Positions 49,950 to 58,782 of a stretch of 64,000 nt of DNA are shown here, one piece after another. A program made the position numbers and the translations under genes. Each line of letters begins with the position of its first letter. Within the stretch, counting starts at the first letter, position 1. Below the pieces are notes generated by a model that ran no database searches, was not told the origin of the DNA, and saw only the letters and a program-made list of their open reading frames with translations. Origin of the DNA: Gammaproteobacteria bacterium (GTDB lineage Bacteria > Pseudomonadota > Gammaproteobacteria > Pseudomonadales > Pseudomonadaceae); assembly GCA_018826895.1 (NCBI GenBank), contig JAHJYA010000042.1:1-64000 (forward strand), given 5' to 3'.

Positions 49950-51596
49950 ATGCGCCTCGACTCACTGACTCTGAAAACCCGCCTGATTATCGCTGTGGCC
50001 ATTCCCTGTATTGCCCTGATTCTGGTGGCAGTGACCAGCCTGACGAGCATGTCCACCATGCAGCAGCAGGCCAGTGCGCTGTACCTCAATACCTCGGCAC
50101 CGATGCGCGCCATGGCCGAAGCAGCCTCACGTATACCGCGCATGCGCGTGGGCATCGACATGATGCTGCTGCAGGACACAGGCCTGCGCGACGAACGCGG
50201 GGTCAAGACACGGGTTCAAGAGGCGCTCAACGAGGACATCCCAGGCATGCGCGAAGCCATGCGCAATGCCGTCGAGGCTCAGGTCAACCCGGAGCGCAAG
50301 GCGCAGGCACAGCGCCTGCTCGATCAGTTCGAGAGCATGGTGAGTGCAGAGCTGACACCCCTGTTGCAAGCACTCGATGGCGGCGATATGGCCCGCGCCC
50401 AGCAGATCTACCGTGACCAGTACGCCAAAAGTTATGGGGTAATGCGCCAGGGCGCCAACGAGCTGCTTGACGGTTTGCTGCAACAGGCCGAGCAACAGAA
50501 CCAGCGCAGCAATGAAAGTTATGCCAGCGGCCGCACCCGACAACTGGCAATTATTGCCCTTGGCCTGGTGGTGTCCTTTATCACTGCCTGGTTGATCGTC
50601 GCCAACCTGCGCCGTCGCGTTTCCATCCTGCAGGACAAGCTGGGCAATGCCGCCGAAAACCTGGCACTGAATACGCGCATTGAGCTGCCCGGCCAGGACG
50701 AACTAAGCGAGATCGCCAACAGCTTCAACCGCTTTATCGACAAGATTCACGGCACCATGCAGCAGTTGGCCGGCAACTCACGGCAGCTTTCGGCCATGGC
50801 GCGCGAAGTGGCGGAACGTGCTCGCCTGACCCAGAGCAACTGCGCTGCCCAGAGTGATCGCACGGTGCAGGTCGCCACGGCGGTCCATGAACTCGGCGCC
50901 ACGGTCAACGAGATCGCCGGTAACGCCGAAAATGCCGCGCGCATGGCCAGCGAAGCCAGCACCCAGGCCGGCGATGGCCGCGACGTGGTGACCCAGGCTC
51001 AGCAGCAGATCGAAACCCTTAGCGGCGAACTGCAGCAAGCCTCCCAGGTGGTCGAAACCCTCGCCGGGCAGATCAACGCGATCAGCTCGACGCTCAACAC
51101 CATCCGCAGCATCTCCGAGCAAACCAACCTGCTGGCACTCAACGCCGCCATCGAAGCCGCCCGTGCCGGCGAGCAGGGCCGCGGGTTTGCCGTGGTGGCC
51201 GACGAGGTGCGCACCCTGGCCAGCCGTTCGGGCGCTTCGACCGAAGAAATCCAGCAGGTAATCGACCGCCTGCAGCGCGAATCCCGCGCGGCGGTGGAGG
51301 TCATGGCCAGGGGCCGGCAGCAGAGCGAACAGGTGGTGGAGTACGCCGGCAGGGCCTCCGCGGCCCTGGAGCAGATCAATGGCCATATCAGCCAGATCAA
51401 CGACCAGAACATTCAGGTGGCGACCGCTACCGAGGAGCAGTCCTGCGTGGTCGAGGAAATCAACCGCAACGTCGAGCAGATCAATCATTTCACCCAGGAA
51501 ACCACTCAGATCGCCGACCAGCTCACCCAATCCAGCACCAGCCTGCAGAGCCTGTCGACGCAACTGGATGAACTCGTCGGGCACTTTAAGCTGTAA
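49950..51596 (+). CDS. Transmembrane methyl-accepting chemotaxis protein
   Basis: 548 residues from [23 protein letters not shown] 49950 is preferred over 49941 because AAGGA sits 9 bases before it. TM1 is about 9-31, followed by a helical-bundle periplasmic sensor (about 32-185), TM2 about 190-210 ([20 protein letters not shown]), a HAMP domain, and a long MCP signalling coiled coil with the conserved tip [20 protein letters not shown]. The sensor type looks like a four-helix bundle; ligand unknown. Confidence 0.93.
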   Translation: MRLDSLTLKTRLIIAVAIPCIALILVAVTSLTSMSTMQQQASALYLNTSAPMRAMAEAASRIPRMRVGIDMMLLQDTGLRDERGVKTRVQEALNEDIPGMREAMRNAVEAQVNPERKAQAQRLLDQFESMVSAELTPLLQALDGGDMARAQQIYRDQYAKSYGVMRQGANELLDGLLQQAEQQNQRSNESYASGRTRQLAIIALGLVVSFITAWLIVANLRRRVSILQDKLGNAAENLALNTRIELPGQDELSEIANSFNRFIDKIHGTMQQLAGNSRQLSAMAREVAERARLTQSNCAAQSDRTVQVATAVHELGATVNEIAGNAENAARMASEASTQAGDGRDVVTQAQQQIETLSGELQQASQVVETLAGQINAISSTLNTIRSISEQTNLLALNAAIEAARAGEQGRGFAVVADEVRTLASRSGASTEEIQQVIDRLQRESRAAVEVMARGRQQSEQVVEYAGRASAALEQINGHISQINDQNIQVATATEEQSCVVEEINRNVEQINHFTQETTQIADQLTQSSTSLQSLSTQLDELVGHFKL

Positions 51597-51773
51597 TACA
51601 GCGAGTGTGGATCAACCTGCCGCGCCCCCATAGCAGGCAGCGTTATTAACACTACAGCAGGCTTGGCCGCACTATTCTTGATCTTAAAGCACATATCATT
51701 TGCGCCCCGGCCGGTGTTTCAGCCAGGGCGCAGGCTTTAGCATGCCGTTATTCCCATTTCGGAGGCTGATGCC

Positions 51774-52367
51774 ATGAAGAAGATCTTGCTACTCAACGGC
51801 GGCAAACAGTTCGCCCATTCCGATGGCCGTTACAACACCACCCTGCATGACACCGCGCTGGCCTTTCTCGACCGCGCCGGCCATGACGTGCGCCAGACCC
51901 ATATCGACGCGGGGTATGACGTGGACGTCGAGGTGGCCAAATACCTGTGGGCCGACGTGGTGATCTACCAGATGCCCGGCTGGTGGATGGGCGCACCCTG
52001 GACGGTGAAGAAGTACCTCGACGAAGTCTTTACCGCTGGCCATGGCAGCCTGTATGCCAGCGATGGTCGCACCCGCTCGGATACCTCGCAGAAATACGGC
52101 AGCGGCGGCCTGATCCAGGGTAAGCAATACATGCTGTCGTTGACCTGGAATGCGCCGCAACAGGCCTTCGACGACCCGTCAGACTTCTTTGCAGGCAAGG
52201 GTGTGGATGCGGTCTACCTGCCGTTTCACAAGGCCAATGAGTTCCTGGGCATGACCGCCCTGCCGACCTTTCTCTGCGTCGACGTGATGAAACGCCCGGC
52301 CATCGAGGCGGACGTCCTGCGTTACCAAGAGCATCTGGCTGAAGTCTTCGGCACGCATCAAGCGTAA
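51774..52367 (+). CDS. mdaB: NAD(P)H:quinone oxidoreductase MdaB
   Basis: FAD-dependent quinone reductase protecting against quinone redox cycling. 197 residues starting MKKILLLNGGKQFAHSDGRY. Flavodoxin-like fold with the MdaB/KefF-type signature YQMPGWWMGAPWTVKKYLDE and the downstream DAVYLPFHKANEFLGM. E. coli MdaB is 193 residues. The last 10 bases overlap the convergent gene at 52358. A nearby MerR/SoxR-like site controls other genes; no such site was seen before mdaB. Confidence 0.93.
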   Translation: MKKILLLNGGKQFAHSDGRYNTTLHDTALAFLDRAGHDVRQTHIDAGYDVDVEVAKYLWADVVIYQMPGWWMGAPWTVKKYLDEVFTAGHGSLYASDGRTRSDTSQKYGSGGLIQGKQYMLSLTWNAPQQAFDDPSDFFAGKGVDAVYLPFHKANEFLGMTALPTFLCVDVMKRPAIEADVLRYQEHLAEVFGTHQA

Positions 52368-52813
52368 ACGCTGATACCGCCCTTCTCCTGCAACCACTGG
52401 CGGTAGGTATCCAATGATTGGGTTTCCTTATCGCCATTGACGCCACTGAAGCTGATGCTCTTGTCCAGGCCCTGATCGATCAGGGTTTGCACTTGCCCCA
52501 GCAGCTTATTGGCTTCGTCGCGGTCCAACTCGGCGACATCCGGCAGCGGAATAGTAGCCGTAGCCGCACTGCCGGTTGCACCGCCGGCAGCCGTAGCACT
52601 GGAGGAGGCCGTCGTGCCTGTGCCGTTATTCAGCGCGCGCAGCAAACCACCCTCGCTGCGTGCGACGACCTGGCCGGCGTAGCGGCGCAGTTCTGCCAGT
52701 GGGTCGCTGCTAGCGGAGCCCTCGGCATTGGTGTCGGTCTTTGTGGATGAGGCATTCGCCTGGCTGGTGTAGTAACTGACCATCGCTGGGGTGCTGCTGG
52801 TGATGCTGGTCAT
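52358..52813 (-). CDS. Conserved hypothetical, Ser/Ala/Thr-rich
   Basis: 151 residues from MTSITSSTPAMVSYYTSQAN (ATG 52813); an upstream ATG would add 11. A low-complexity region at about 70-90 (TGTTASSSATAAGGATGSAA) separates an N-terminal part from a C-terminal folded part with DEANKLLGQVQTLIDQGLDK and LDTYRQWLQEKGGISVYA. No signal peptide or membrane segment. The 3' end overlaps mdaB by 10 bp. Function unknown. Confidence 0.7.
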   Translation of the reverse strand: MTSITSSTPAMVSYYTSQANASSTKTDTNAEGSASSDPLAELRRYAGQVVARSEGGLLRALNNGTGTTASSSATAAGGATGSAATATIPLPDVAELDRDEANKLLGQVQTLIDQGLDKSISFSGVNGDKETQSLDTYRQWLQEKGGISVYA

Positions 52814-53028
52814 AAGGCCTCCTGGCAGTCTCATGACCGGCATCAAGCAGAATATGGGCCAGCTACGGCTACCCAGATATTACGGGGCTTGCAGCAACTC
52901 GCAGCACAGCGCCTTGCCGGCAAGGGGCAAAACTTTGCCGACAGAGGAAACGAGAAATCGTCAGCGTCTTGCAGCGAATTGGACTGCTCGCCCGTGCCTA
53001 GGAAAAGGCGACGGGCACAGGGGACGAA

Positions 53029-53805
53029 TCAGAGGCCGTCTTCGCGCAAGCCGGCGTAGAGGCGGGTCATTTCGTTGAGCTGGCGGAACAGCGACTCCGC
53101 GTTGACCGCAACGATGGTTGGTACGAACTCCTTGGAGGCGAAGGCCTTGCTCGCGAACTGCCAGCGCGCGTCGGTCTTGCGCAGGGCATCGGCGATCTCC
53201 GCGTTGGGCGCGCCAGCAGCTTGCAGCTCCTGCATGATCAGGCCGAACTCTTTGACCGACGCCTCGAAGGACTCGTCCAGGCCAGGTGCTTCGACACCCC
53301 AGGCACGAGCCATATAAAACATGGCGGTGCGCTGGGTCAGCACACGGTTCCAACCGCTGCGGTTGATCGCGTGGGAGGCGGCATCACCGTTGTGCTGCTC
53401 GAACAAGTCGGTCACCACCTGACACTGCTTGACCAACTCTTCGGCCTTGGCCAGCACCGCGGGAGCCTGTGCCTTATCGGGGGTGCCTGCGACCAGCACG
53501 CGGTACTCCGCCCAGATGCGCTCGACCTCAGCCAAGGCAGCACGGGTACCGTCATTGGGCGCGTAAGTCTTGAGCTGGGCGTGGTGGTCTTCAAACAGCG
53601 CCATGCTGTCGGTACGCTGTTTGAGGGCATCATCGACTTTTACGCCAGAGCCGATCATCAGGTAGTCCTTGGCCACGATCTGCCCCAGGCTACGCTGCAG
53701 CCCCGCCATGTTCATGACTTCGAGCGGCGCCAGTTGCGCCCAGCAGCTCAGACTTAACAGGCTGCTGGCCAGCAACAGCGCACGCATAGCGTTCTTGATC
53801 GACAC
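53029..53805 (-). CDS. Periplasmic PilJ/NarX-type sensor-domain protein
   Basis: 258 residues starting MSIKNAMRALLLASSLLSLS with a Sec signal peptide (cleavage about CWA-Q). The mature protein is helical with two related halves (PLEVMNMAGLQRSLGQIVAK, and NAINRSGWNRVLTQRTAMFY-like), as in the N-terminal sensor domain of PilJ and nitrate sensors (type IV pili methyl-accepting chemotaxis transducer N-term). There is no membrane anchor, HAMP or kinase, so the sensor domain stands alone in the periplasm. Function unknown. Confidence 0.75.
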   Translation of the reverse strand: MSIKNAMRALLLASSLLSLSCWAQLAPLEVMNMAGLQRSLGQIVAKDYLMIGSGVKVDDALKQRTDSMALFEDHHAQLKTYAPNDGTRAALAEVERIWAEYRVLVAGTPDKAQAPAVLAKAEELVKQCQVVTDLFEQHNGDAASHAINRSGWNRVLTQRTAMFYMARAWGVEAPGLDESFEASVKEFGLIMQELQAAGAPNAEIADALRKTDARWQFASKAFASKEFVPTIVAVNAESLFRQLNEMTRLYAGLREDGL

Positions 53806-54115
53806 GATAATCCTTGCAGGTTGTAGCGAGCGCTGCGCACGGGCATACGCTCGGATGGAAATCAGAACATGGGCGCCGCCGACGATGATCCAGTGTCAGC
53901 CCCATGCTCTTCATTCTAAACCCACATCGCCCGATTTGCCGCCTGCAACCCGCTGGATAAGTACCGGCACAGGTGCCCAGTACGCGAACCGGTGAACCCC
54001 ATCACACAAGCTGCATCCTTAGGAGTCTGTTGCTGTTTCGTTCGCGCCCGCGCCACAGCCCCGAGCGCGGCGACGAAACGGCAACAGCCCCTAGCCAAGG
54101 ATTAACGCCACGCAT
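53806..54115. other. Gene-free stretch, about 310 bp
   Basis: No gene. Near 54020-54095 lies an imperfect inverted repeat (tgttgctgtttcgttcgcgc with gcgacgaaacggcaacagcc); its right arm matches 3827-3847 beside ltaE. Otherwise nothing recognised. Confidence 0.5.
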
Positions 54116-54150
54116 AAAAAACCCGGCGCCCTGAAAGGCGCCGGGTTTTG
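54116..54150 (-). terminator. Terminator of csbD-like gene
   Basis: On the minus strand AAAACCCGGCGCC, loop TTTCA, GGGCGCCGGGTTTTTTATG: a GC-rich stem of about 9 bp with A/T extension and six T residues. Just downstream of the CsbD-like stop at 54165. Confidence 0.88.
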
Positions 54151-54164
54151 CTCACTGCAGGATG

Positions 54165-54356
54165 TCAGACCTTGTCGACACCGCGCTTGATCGCATCTTT
54201 CGCATCGCCCTTGAGCTGCTGGGCTTTACCCTTGACCTGTTGGGCATCACCTTCGCCTTCCAGGCGCGGGTTATCAGTCGCTTTGCCGATGCCTTCCTTG
54301 ACCTTGCCGATGGTTTCGTTGGCATGGCCTTTCAGCTTGTCTTGAGTGCTACTCAT
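54165..54356 (-). CDS. CsbD-family stress protein
   Basis: 63 residues from MSSTQDKLKGHANETIGKVK (ATG 54356; four more codons possible). Highly charged, Gly/Lys/Asp-rich repeats of the CsbD type (KEGIGKATDNPRLEGEGDAQ, QVKGKAQQLKGDAKDAIKRG). CsbD-like proteins are general-stress induced and probably intrinsically disordered. Followed by its own terminator. Divergent from the stress-type gene at 54547. Confidence 0.88.
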   Translation of the reverse strand: MSSTQDKLKGHANETIGKVKEGIGKATDNPRLEGEGDAQQVKGKAQQLKGDAKDAIKRGVDKV

Positions 54357-54546
54357 ATGACACCTCATTTCCTATGGGTTACAGGGATATCGAGGACTGC
54401 TGCTGGCAGAGGTTCGATTTATTTTTGCCGCGCCGCACGACTCACTTGCCCATACAAATCCGCTTGAACCATCGCGGCGCCGCGCACGACCAATATCGGG
54501 ACAGGGCCATAACACGAGCCCCCACTGACCTGAAAGAGGTACTTGC

Positions 54547-55131
54547 ATGAGCCAGATACTGATCGCCGCATTCGACCACTACACTGAGGCCGACCAAGCC
54601 AAGCAGGCCTTGATCGCCCAGGGTATCGCCAACGGTGCTATCCAGCTGTCGGCCTCCAGCAACCCAGCGACGGTCGACAGTGAGCCGATGGACATTGCTG
54701 CCGGCAAGCAGCAATCGCAGTCCGTCGGTGATGCGGTCAGCGCGTTCTTCCGCTCGGTATTCACCGATGACGCCGACACCGGTCCCTACCCTGAAGCCAT
54801 GCGCCGCGGCTCGACGCTGGTCACCGTAAGCCTGGACAACAGCGCCCAGGTGCCGGCCGTGGAAGAAACGCTGACGCGCCATGGCGCTATCGACGTGAAT
54901 GAGCGCAGCAGCCAGTGGGGCGAAGATGAACGACCGCTAACAGCCAGCACCGAGGCCCTGACCACCGGTTACCCGGATGCCACCTCGACCAGCAGCGGTG
55001 TAACCGACGCGGACAAGAGCACCGCTGAAGAGCTGGCCGCAGGTGACAATGCCATTTCGGGCCGCGCGGCCAATCGTCATGCGCCAGGGCGCGACCATAG
55101 CGCTGGTCGCGTGCATATCGTTACCCGCTGA
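54547..55131 (+). CDS. YflT-like general-stress-type protein
   Basis: 194 residues starting MSQILIAAFDHYTEADQAKQ with GAGGTACTTGC upstream. The first roughly 120 residues look like the general stress 17M/YflT-type alpha-beta domain (ALIAQGIANGAIQLSASSNP, AFFRSVFTDDADTGPYPEAM, GSTLVTVSLDN). The C-terminal 70 residues are hydrophilic and probably disordered. Next to the CsbD-like gene, which suggests a shared stress response, though the genes are divergent. Function not established. Confidence 0.75.
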   Translation: MSQILIAAFDHYTEADQAKQALIAQGIANGAIQLSASSNPATVDSEPMDIAAGKQQSQSVGDAVSAFFRSVFTDDADTGPYPEAMRRGSTLVTVSLDNSAQVPAVEETLTRHGAIDVNERSSQWGEDERPLTASTEALTTGYPDATSTSSGVTDADKSTAEELAAGDNAISGRAANRHAPGRDHSAGRVHIVTR

Positions 55132-55190
55132 GCTTGCCGACTAGAAAATTTGCGGTAGGCTTCGCACTTCTTTGAAAGGAGTAATACCCC

Positions 55191-55472
55191 ATGGCCAAAG
55201 CCACTGCCCGCCACATCCTGGTTGCCACCGAAGACAAGTGCAACGAACTGAAAGCCGCTATCGAAGGCGGTGCCGACTTCGCCCAAGTCGCCAAAGACAA
55301 TTCCAGCTGCCCGTCCAGCCGCCAGGGCGGTGACCTGGGCTCGTTCGGCCCAGGCCAGATGGTCAAGGAGTTCGATACCGTGGTGTTCAGCGCTCCGGTC
55401 AACGTGGTGCAAGGCCCGGTGAAGACCCAGTTTGGTTATCACCTGCTCGAAGTCACCAGCCGCCAGGACTGA
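55191..55472 (+). CDS. ppiC: Parvulin peptidyl-prolyl isomerase PpiC
   Basis: Cytoplasmic single-domain parvulin catalysing proline cis-trans isomerisation. 93 residues, the same as E. coli PpiC. Visible features: ARHILVATEDKCNELKAAIE, DFAQVAKDNSSCPSSRQGGD, LGSFGPGQMVKEFD and QFGYHLLEV, with the conserved His residues at both ends of the fold. AAAGGAG lies before the ATG. A terminator-like hairpin follows. Confidence 0.95.
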   Translation: MAKATARHILVATEDKCNELKAAIEGGADFAQVAKDNSSCPSSRQGGDLGSFGPGQMVKEFDTVVFSAPVNVVQGPVKTQFGYHLLEVTSRQD

Positions 55473-55480
55473 TGAGCGCG

Positions 55481-55506
55481 CGCTCTGCGCCGCCCGGCGC
55501 AGAGCG
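55481..55506. terminator. Hairpin between ppiC and CAP-domain gene
   Basis: CGCTCTGCGCC (55481-55491) and GGCGCAGAGCG (55496-55506), perfect 11-bp arms, loop GCCC, between convergent stops at 55472 and 55527. Confidence 0.7.
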
Positions 55507-55526
55507 TCACCCCAGCGTTCAGCCCT

Positions 55527-56411
55527 TCACTGTGGCGTACCGAACATCTGGGTCCAGTAAATACCTGCATCGCTCTGCGGATCAACCGCGTAAGCCGCCC
55601 CCATCTCACTGAACTCCGCATTCATGACATTGAAACAGTGCGCCGGACTGCTCAACCAGCCGTCGACGACCTGTTTGGCACTGCCCTGCCCGGCGGCAAT
55701 GTTCTCACCGACCAATTGCCAGGCATAACCGGCGCGCGTGGCCCGCTGCCCGGCCAGGCTGCCATCGCGGGCGGTGTGGCTGAAGTAGTTGTGCGTGGCC
55801 ATGTCGCGACTGTGCGCCAGCGCCGTCTGCGCCAGGCTGTCGCTCCAACGCAAGGCCGGCGCAGCATCGACAGGCTGGGTGCCACAGCGCTGTGGCTTTG
55901 CGCGGGCGGCATTGACCGCCTGCAACACCGCGCGACCGGCGTCCTCCCAAGCGGGCAAGCCAGCCTGCAGCAGCGGGCGAGCCAATATGATCCGCCAGCT
56001 GTTGCCGGCCTGCTGCAGGCCGATGTCGGTGTACTGCGCATCCAGCGCCGTGGCGCAATAACGCTCGGTGACGGCCTTGGCCACGCTGGCCAGGGTCACG
56101 CTGCCGGACAAGCTGATGACCCGCACCGTGGCCGGCTGATAACCGGTCGCCTGCAAGGCTGCGAGCAGGTCACTGCCATTGCCGACCTGAGCCCGATCAA
56201 GGCGCGCTTCGGCCTGCAACGGGCCGGCAGCATCGAATGCCTTGCCCTGGCACTGCTGGGGCATTTGCCGGTAATCGTTGATCAGGCCGATCAGAGCGGC
56301 GCGGTCATCGGCAAGGGCGCTAGCAGGGCCACCCAAAGCAAGCAACGCAAGCAACAGGCTGGATACAGGGCCCAGACGATTGGAGAGCAGGTCAGACATG
56401 GCATGACTCAT
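55527..56411 (-). CDS. Secreted CAP-domain protein (SCP/PR1)
   Basis: 294 residues; start at 56411 or at the second Met (56399). Signal peptide SSLLLALLALGGPASALA. The N-terminal half (about 35-155) has no clear family. The C-terminal CAP domain (about 160-290) shows the pattern WSDSLAQTALAHSRDMATHN, YFSHTARDGS, GENIAAGQG, WLSSPAHCFNVMN, with His residues that form the CAP cavity. Periplasmic or secreted; role unknown. Confidence 0.87.
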   Translation of the reverse strand: MSHAMSDLLSNRLGPVSSLLLALLALGGPASALADDRAALIGLINDYRQMPQQCQGKAFDAAGPLQAEARLDRAQVGNGSDLLAALQATGYQPATVRVISLSGSVTLASVAKAVTERYCATALDAQYTDIGLQQAGNSWRIILARPLLQAGLPAWEDAGRAVLQAVNAARAKPQRCGTQPVDAAPALRWSDSLAQTALAHSRDMATHNYFSHTARDGSLAGQRATRAGYAWQLVGENIAAGQGSAKQVVDGWLSSPAHCFNVMNAEFSEMGAAYAVDPQSDAGIYWTQMFGTPQ

Positions 56412-56472
56412 TTAACAGGGATGCGGGTAAGACAAGCCTAACCCAGCACCGTTGCAGCCGCGCGCTCAACAC

Positions 56473-56492
56473 AAAGCCCGCCGAAGCGGGCC
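56473..56492 (-). terminator. Terminator downstream of 56499 gene
   Basis: Minus strand: GCCCGC, loop TTCG, GCGGGC followed by TTTGTGTT. UUCG-type tetraloop hairpin just after the stop at 56499. Confidence 0.75.
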
Positions 56493-56498
56493 TTGGGG

Positions 56499-56810
56499 TT
56501 AACGGCGGTAATAATGATGGCCGCGACCAGGCCGTTGAGGGTATGCCTGCACGGGTACCGCCACGTACTGCACCGGTCTGTAATGCCGCGGCGCAGGCGC
56601 ATAATGCACCACCCGTTTCGGCGCCTTGTAGGCTGGTCGGTGATACCGATGGCGATCATCACGGTCCTGGCTGAACGCCACGCCAAGCAAGGCGCCTACC
56701 GCAACACCGGCGATCACCGGCACCACTACGTTGCGATCTGCCGCCGAAGCGGCGCTTGCAGCCGTCAGGCAGGCGGCCAACACAGCGACCTGAGTCATTC
56801 GTCTGAACAT
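56499..56810 (-). CDS. Exported small His/Tyr/Arg-rich protein
   Basis: 103 residues starting MFRRMTQVAVLAACLTAASA with a signal peptide (cleavage about ASA-AD). A short Gly/Val-rich hydrophobic stretch (VVVPVIAGVAVGALLGVAFS) follows, then a basic tail rich in His, Tyr, Pro and Arg (RYHRPAYKAPKRVVHYAP). Such tails may bind metal or nucleic acid/cell-wall polymers; that is speculation. AGGAGGAGACATCC upstream is a good ribosome-binding site. Function unknown. Confidence 0.75.
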   Translation of the reverse strand: MFRRMTQVAVLAACLTAASAASAADRNVVVPVIAGVAVGALLGVAFSQDRDDRHRYHRPAYKAPKRVVHYAPAPRHYRPVQYVAVPVQAYPQRPGRGHHYYRR

Positions 56811-56917
56811 GGATGTCTCCTCCTACCCGGGAACCATTCCCCGGTACAGATAAGACACCCTAGCTCAGTCAAACGGTGTCAGTGCTGCGTAAGCACTGGG
56901 TAAAGCCCGGGAACGCG

Positions 56918-57163
56918 TCAGAGCGCATTGGGCTCGAAAATCAGCTCACCGGTGTCGCTGACTTCCATCACCTTGGTCAGCGCCGCTTCGGCGATGGCAT
57001 CGGCCTCGGAGGCGAAGTGGTAGTGTTTACCGGTGCTGATGGCATGGATACGCGCCTTGTCGTCGGTGCCACGGCGCTTGATAGCGATCACCGGCTCAAA
57101 GGCATCCTCGACCGGAACGGCCGATGAGATTGCTTCATAACGGGCAAAGTGCTTACGGGCCAT
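56918..57163 (-). CDS. Conserved hypothetical protein
   Basis: 81 residues from MARKHFARYEAISSAVPVED (an ATG four codons upstream is also possible). Small soluble protein with VIAIKRRGTDDKARIHAIST and HYHFASEADAIAEAALTKVM; no motif recognised. Its GC content and codon use fit the chromosome. Confidence 0.7.
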   Translation of the reverse strand: MARKHFARYEAISSAVPVEDAFEPVIAIKRRGTDDKARIHAISTGKHYHFASEADAIAEAALTKVMEVSDTGELIFEPNAL

Positions 57164-57320
57164 GATGTACTCCATCTCAGAGGGTGTAAGAGGTGGACAA
57201 CGTCATCGAGCAAATGCTCACTGATGGCTGCGACCTGCTGCCAAACGGTTGCGCAGCAAAACAACTGGAACTGTACTGCCACCTATTCGCTCTACCACCC
57301 ACCCGTTTATGAGACCTGCC

Positions 57321-58478
57321 ATGCACCCGTTCTTCAGTGCCCTTGAACAGCGCGTTGCCGACCCTGATCGGCGTATCCGCAGCCCCAGCCAGAAGGCGGT
57401 GAGCCAGTGCACCTGCGGCCAGGCGATATTCTTTCGCAACAGCCAGTGCCTGGCCTGCGAGGCAGCGCTGGGCTATGCGCCCGAACGCGGCGCCGTGCTG
57501 ACGCTGAGCACGGCCGATGGCGAGACTTGGCGCATCGCTGACGAAGTAAACGGGCCGCTGTATCGGCGCTGCGCCAACCTACACACCGCAGCCGGCTGCA
57601 ACTGGCTGCTGCCGGCTGGCGATGCCGACCCGCTGTGCCTGGCCTGCCGCCTCAACCGCACCATTCCCGACCTTTCGGTGCCGGGCAACGATCGCCGCTG
57701 GGCGCGTTTTGAGGCGGCCAAGCGGCGCCTGGTGGCACAACTGCTGACCCTGCAACTGCCGGTGGTCAACCGTGACGAAGACCCGCAGCATGGCCTGGCC
57801 TTCGACTTTCTGGGCACCGATATCGATGGCAGCACACCGCTGACCGGCCATGATCATGGCCTGATTACCCTGAACATCGCCGAAGCCGACGACGCCCACC
57901 GCGAACAGGTGCGCGTGCAGATGCGCGAGCCCTACCGCACCCTGCTCGGTCACTTTCGTCATGAAGTTGGCCACTACTACTGGGACCGGCTGATCGCCGA
58001 AAGCCCCTGGCTGGACGCCTGCCGCGCGCTGTTCGGTGATGAGCGTGCCGACTACGGCGAGGCCCTGCAGCACCACTATGAAACAGGCGCGCCCGCCGAC
58101 TGGCAGGCGCACTTCGTCAGCGCCTACGCCAGCATGCATCCGTGGGAAGACTGGGCGGAAACCTGGGCCCATTACCTGCACATGATGGACACCCTGGACA
58201 CCGCCCTGAGCCTGGGCATGCGCGCCGGTGATATCGAGCTGGATTTCCAGCCTTATACCCACGAAGCCCTGTCCGAACCGGGCGACGCCCAGGCCGACGC
58301 CTTTCTGCTGTTGGTCAACGCCTGGATCGAATTGGCGGCGATGCTCAATGAGCTGGCTCGCAGCATGGGCCAGCCCGACCTTTATCCTTTCGTGCTGCCG
58401 CCCGCGGTAATTGCCAAGCTGCATTTCGTTCATCGGGTGATCTGTGCGACGGGCGATACCCGCTCATCGGCAACCTGA
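57321..58478 (+). CDS. Putative zinc metallopeptidase with zinc ribbon
   Basis: 385 residues from MHPFFSALEQRVADPDRRIR; starts at 57309 or 57249 are possible. The N-terminal zinc-ribbon region has two Cys sets (QCTCGQ with CLACEA, and RRCANL with LCLACRLN). The C-terminal domain carries LGHFRHEVGHYYWDRLI, a clear HExxH metalloprotease motif with a third ligand probably in the WEDWAETWAHYLH region. It matches the putative zinc-binding metallopeptidase (DUF2248-type) family of pseudomonads. Cytoplasmic by sequence; substrate unknown. Confidence 0.87.
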   Translation: MHPFFSALEQRVADPDRRIRSPSQKAVSQCTCGQAIFFRNSQCLACEAALGYAPERGAVLTLSTADGETWRIADEVNGPLYRRCANLHTAAGCNWLLPAGDADPLCLACRLNRTIPDLSVPGNDRRWARFEAAKRRLVAQLLTLQLPVVNRDEDPQHGLAFDFLGTDIDGSTPLTGHDHGLITLNIAEADDAHREQVRVQMREPYRTLLGHFRHEVGHYYWDRLIAESPWLDACRALFGDERADYGEALQHHYETGAPADWQAHFVSAYASMHPWEDWAETWAHYLHMMDTLDTALSLGMRAGDIELDFQPYTHEALSEPGDAQADAFLLLVNAWIELAAMLNELARSMGQPDLYPFVLPPAVIAKLHFVHRVICATGDTRSSAT

Positions 58479-58559
58479 GGCAAGCGAAAACAGCAGGCGA
58501 CGCCGCGCAGGGCCACGCCTATACTGCGCGGCCATTTCTCGGCGCCACGAGCACCCCGC

Positions 58560-58775
58560 ATGAATACGCCCCCGCAGACCGACGCCACACCCACCGAGCC
58601 GCAGACCACCGCGAACGAGCCAACCACAACAGGCTTTGCCGCGCTGTTCGGCGCCGCCGCCCGCGCTGCCAAACGCAGCGATCAGCCCTTTCACACCAAA
58701 GGTTTGAAAAGCGGCCACGAGAAGAAGATCGGTCCAGCGCCGAGCGGTACTCGCCGTTCGATGGGTAAGCGCTGA
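58560..58775 (+). CDS. Small hypothetical protein, disordered
   Basis: 71 residues starting MNTPPQTDATPTEPQTTANE. Pro/Thr-rich N-terminus, a short helix (GFAALFGAAARAAKRSDQPF) and a basic C-terminus (KKIGPAPSGTRRSMGKR). Convergent with the EamA gene with only 7 bp between stops. The start has a weak ribosome-binding site. Probably real because the frame is tightly fitted between genes, but no homologue is known to me. Confidence 0.55.
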   Translation: MNTPPQTDATPTEPQTTANEPTTTGFAALFGAAARAAKRSDQPFHTKGLKSGHEKKIGPAPSGTRRSMGKR

Positions 58776-58782
58776 GCAGCGG

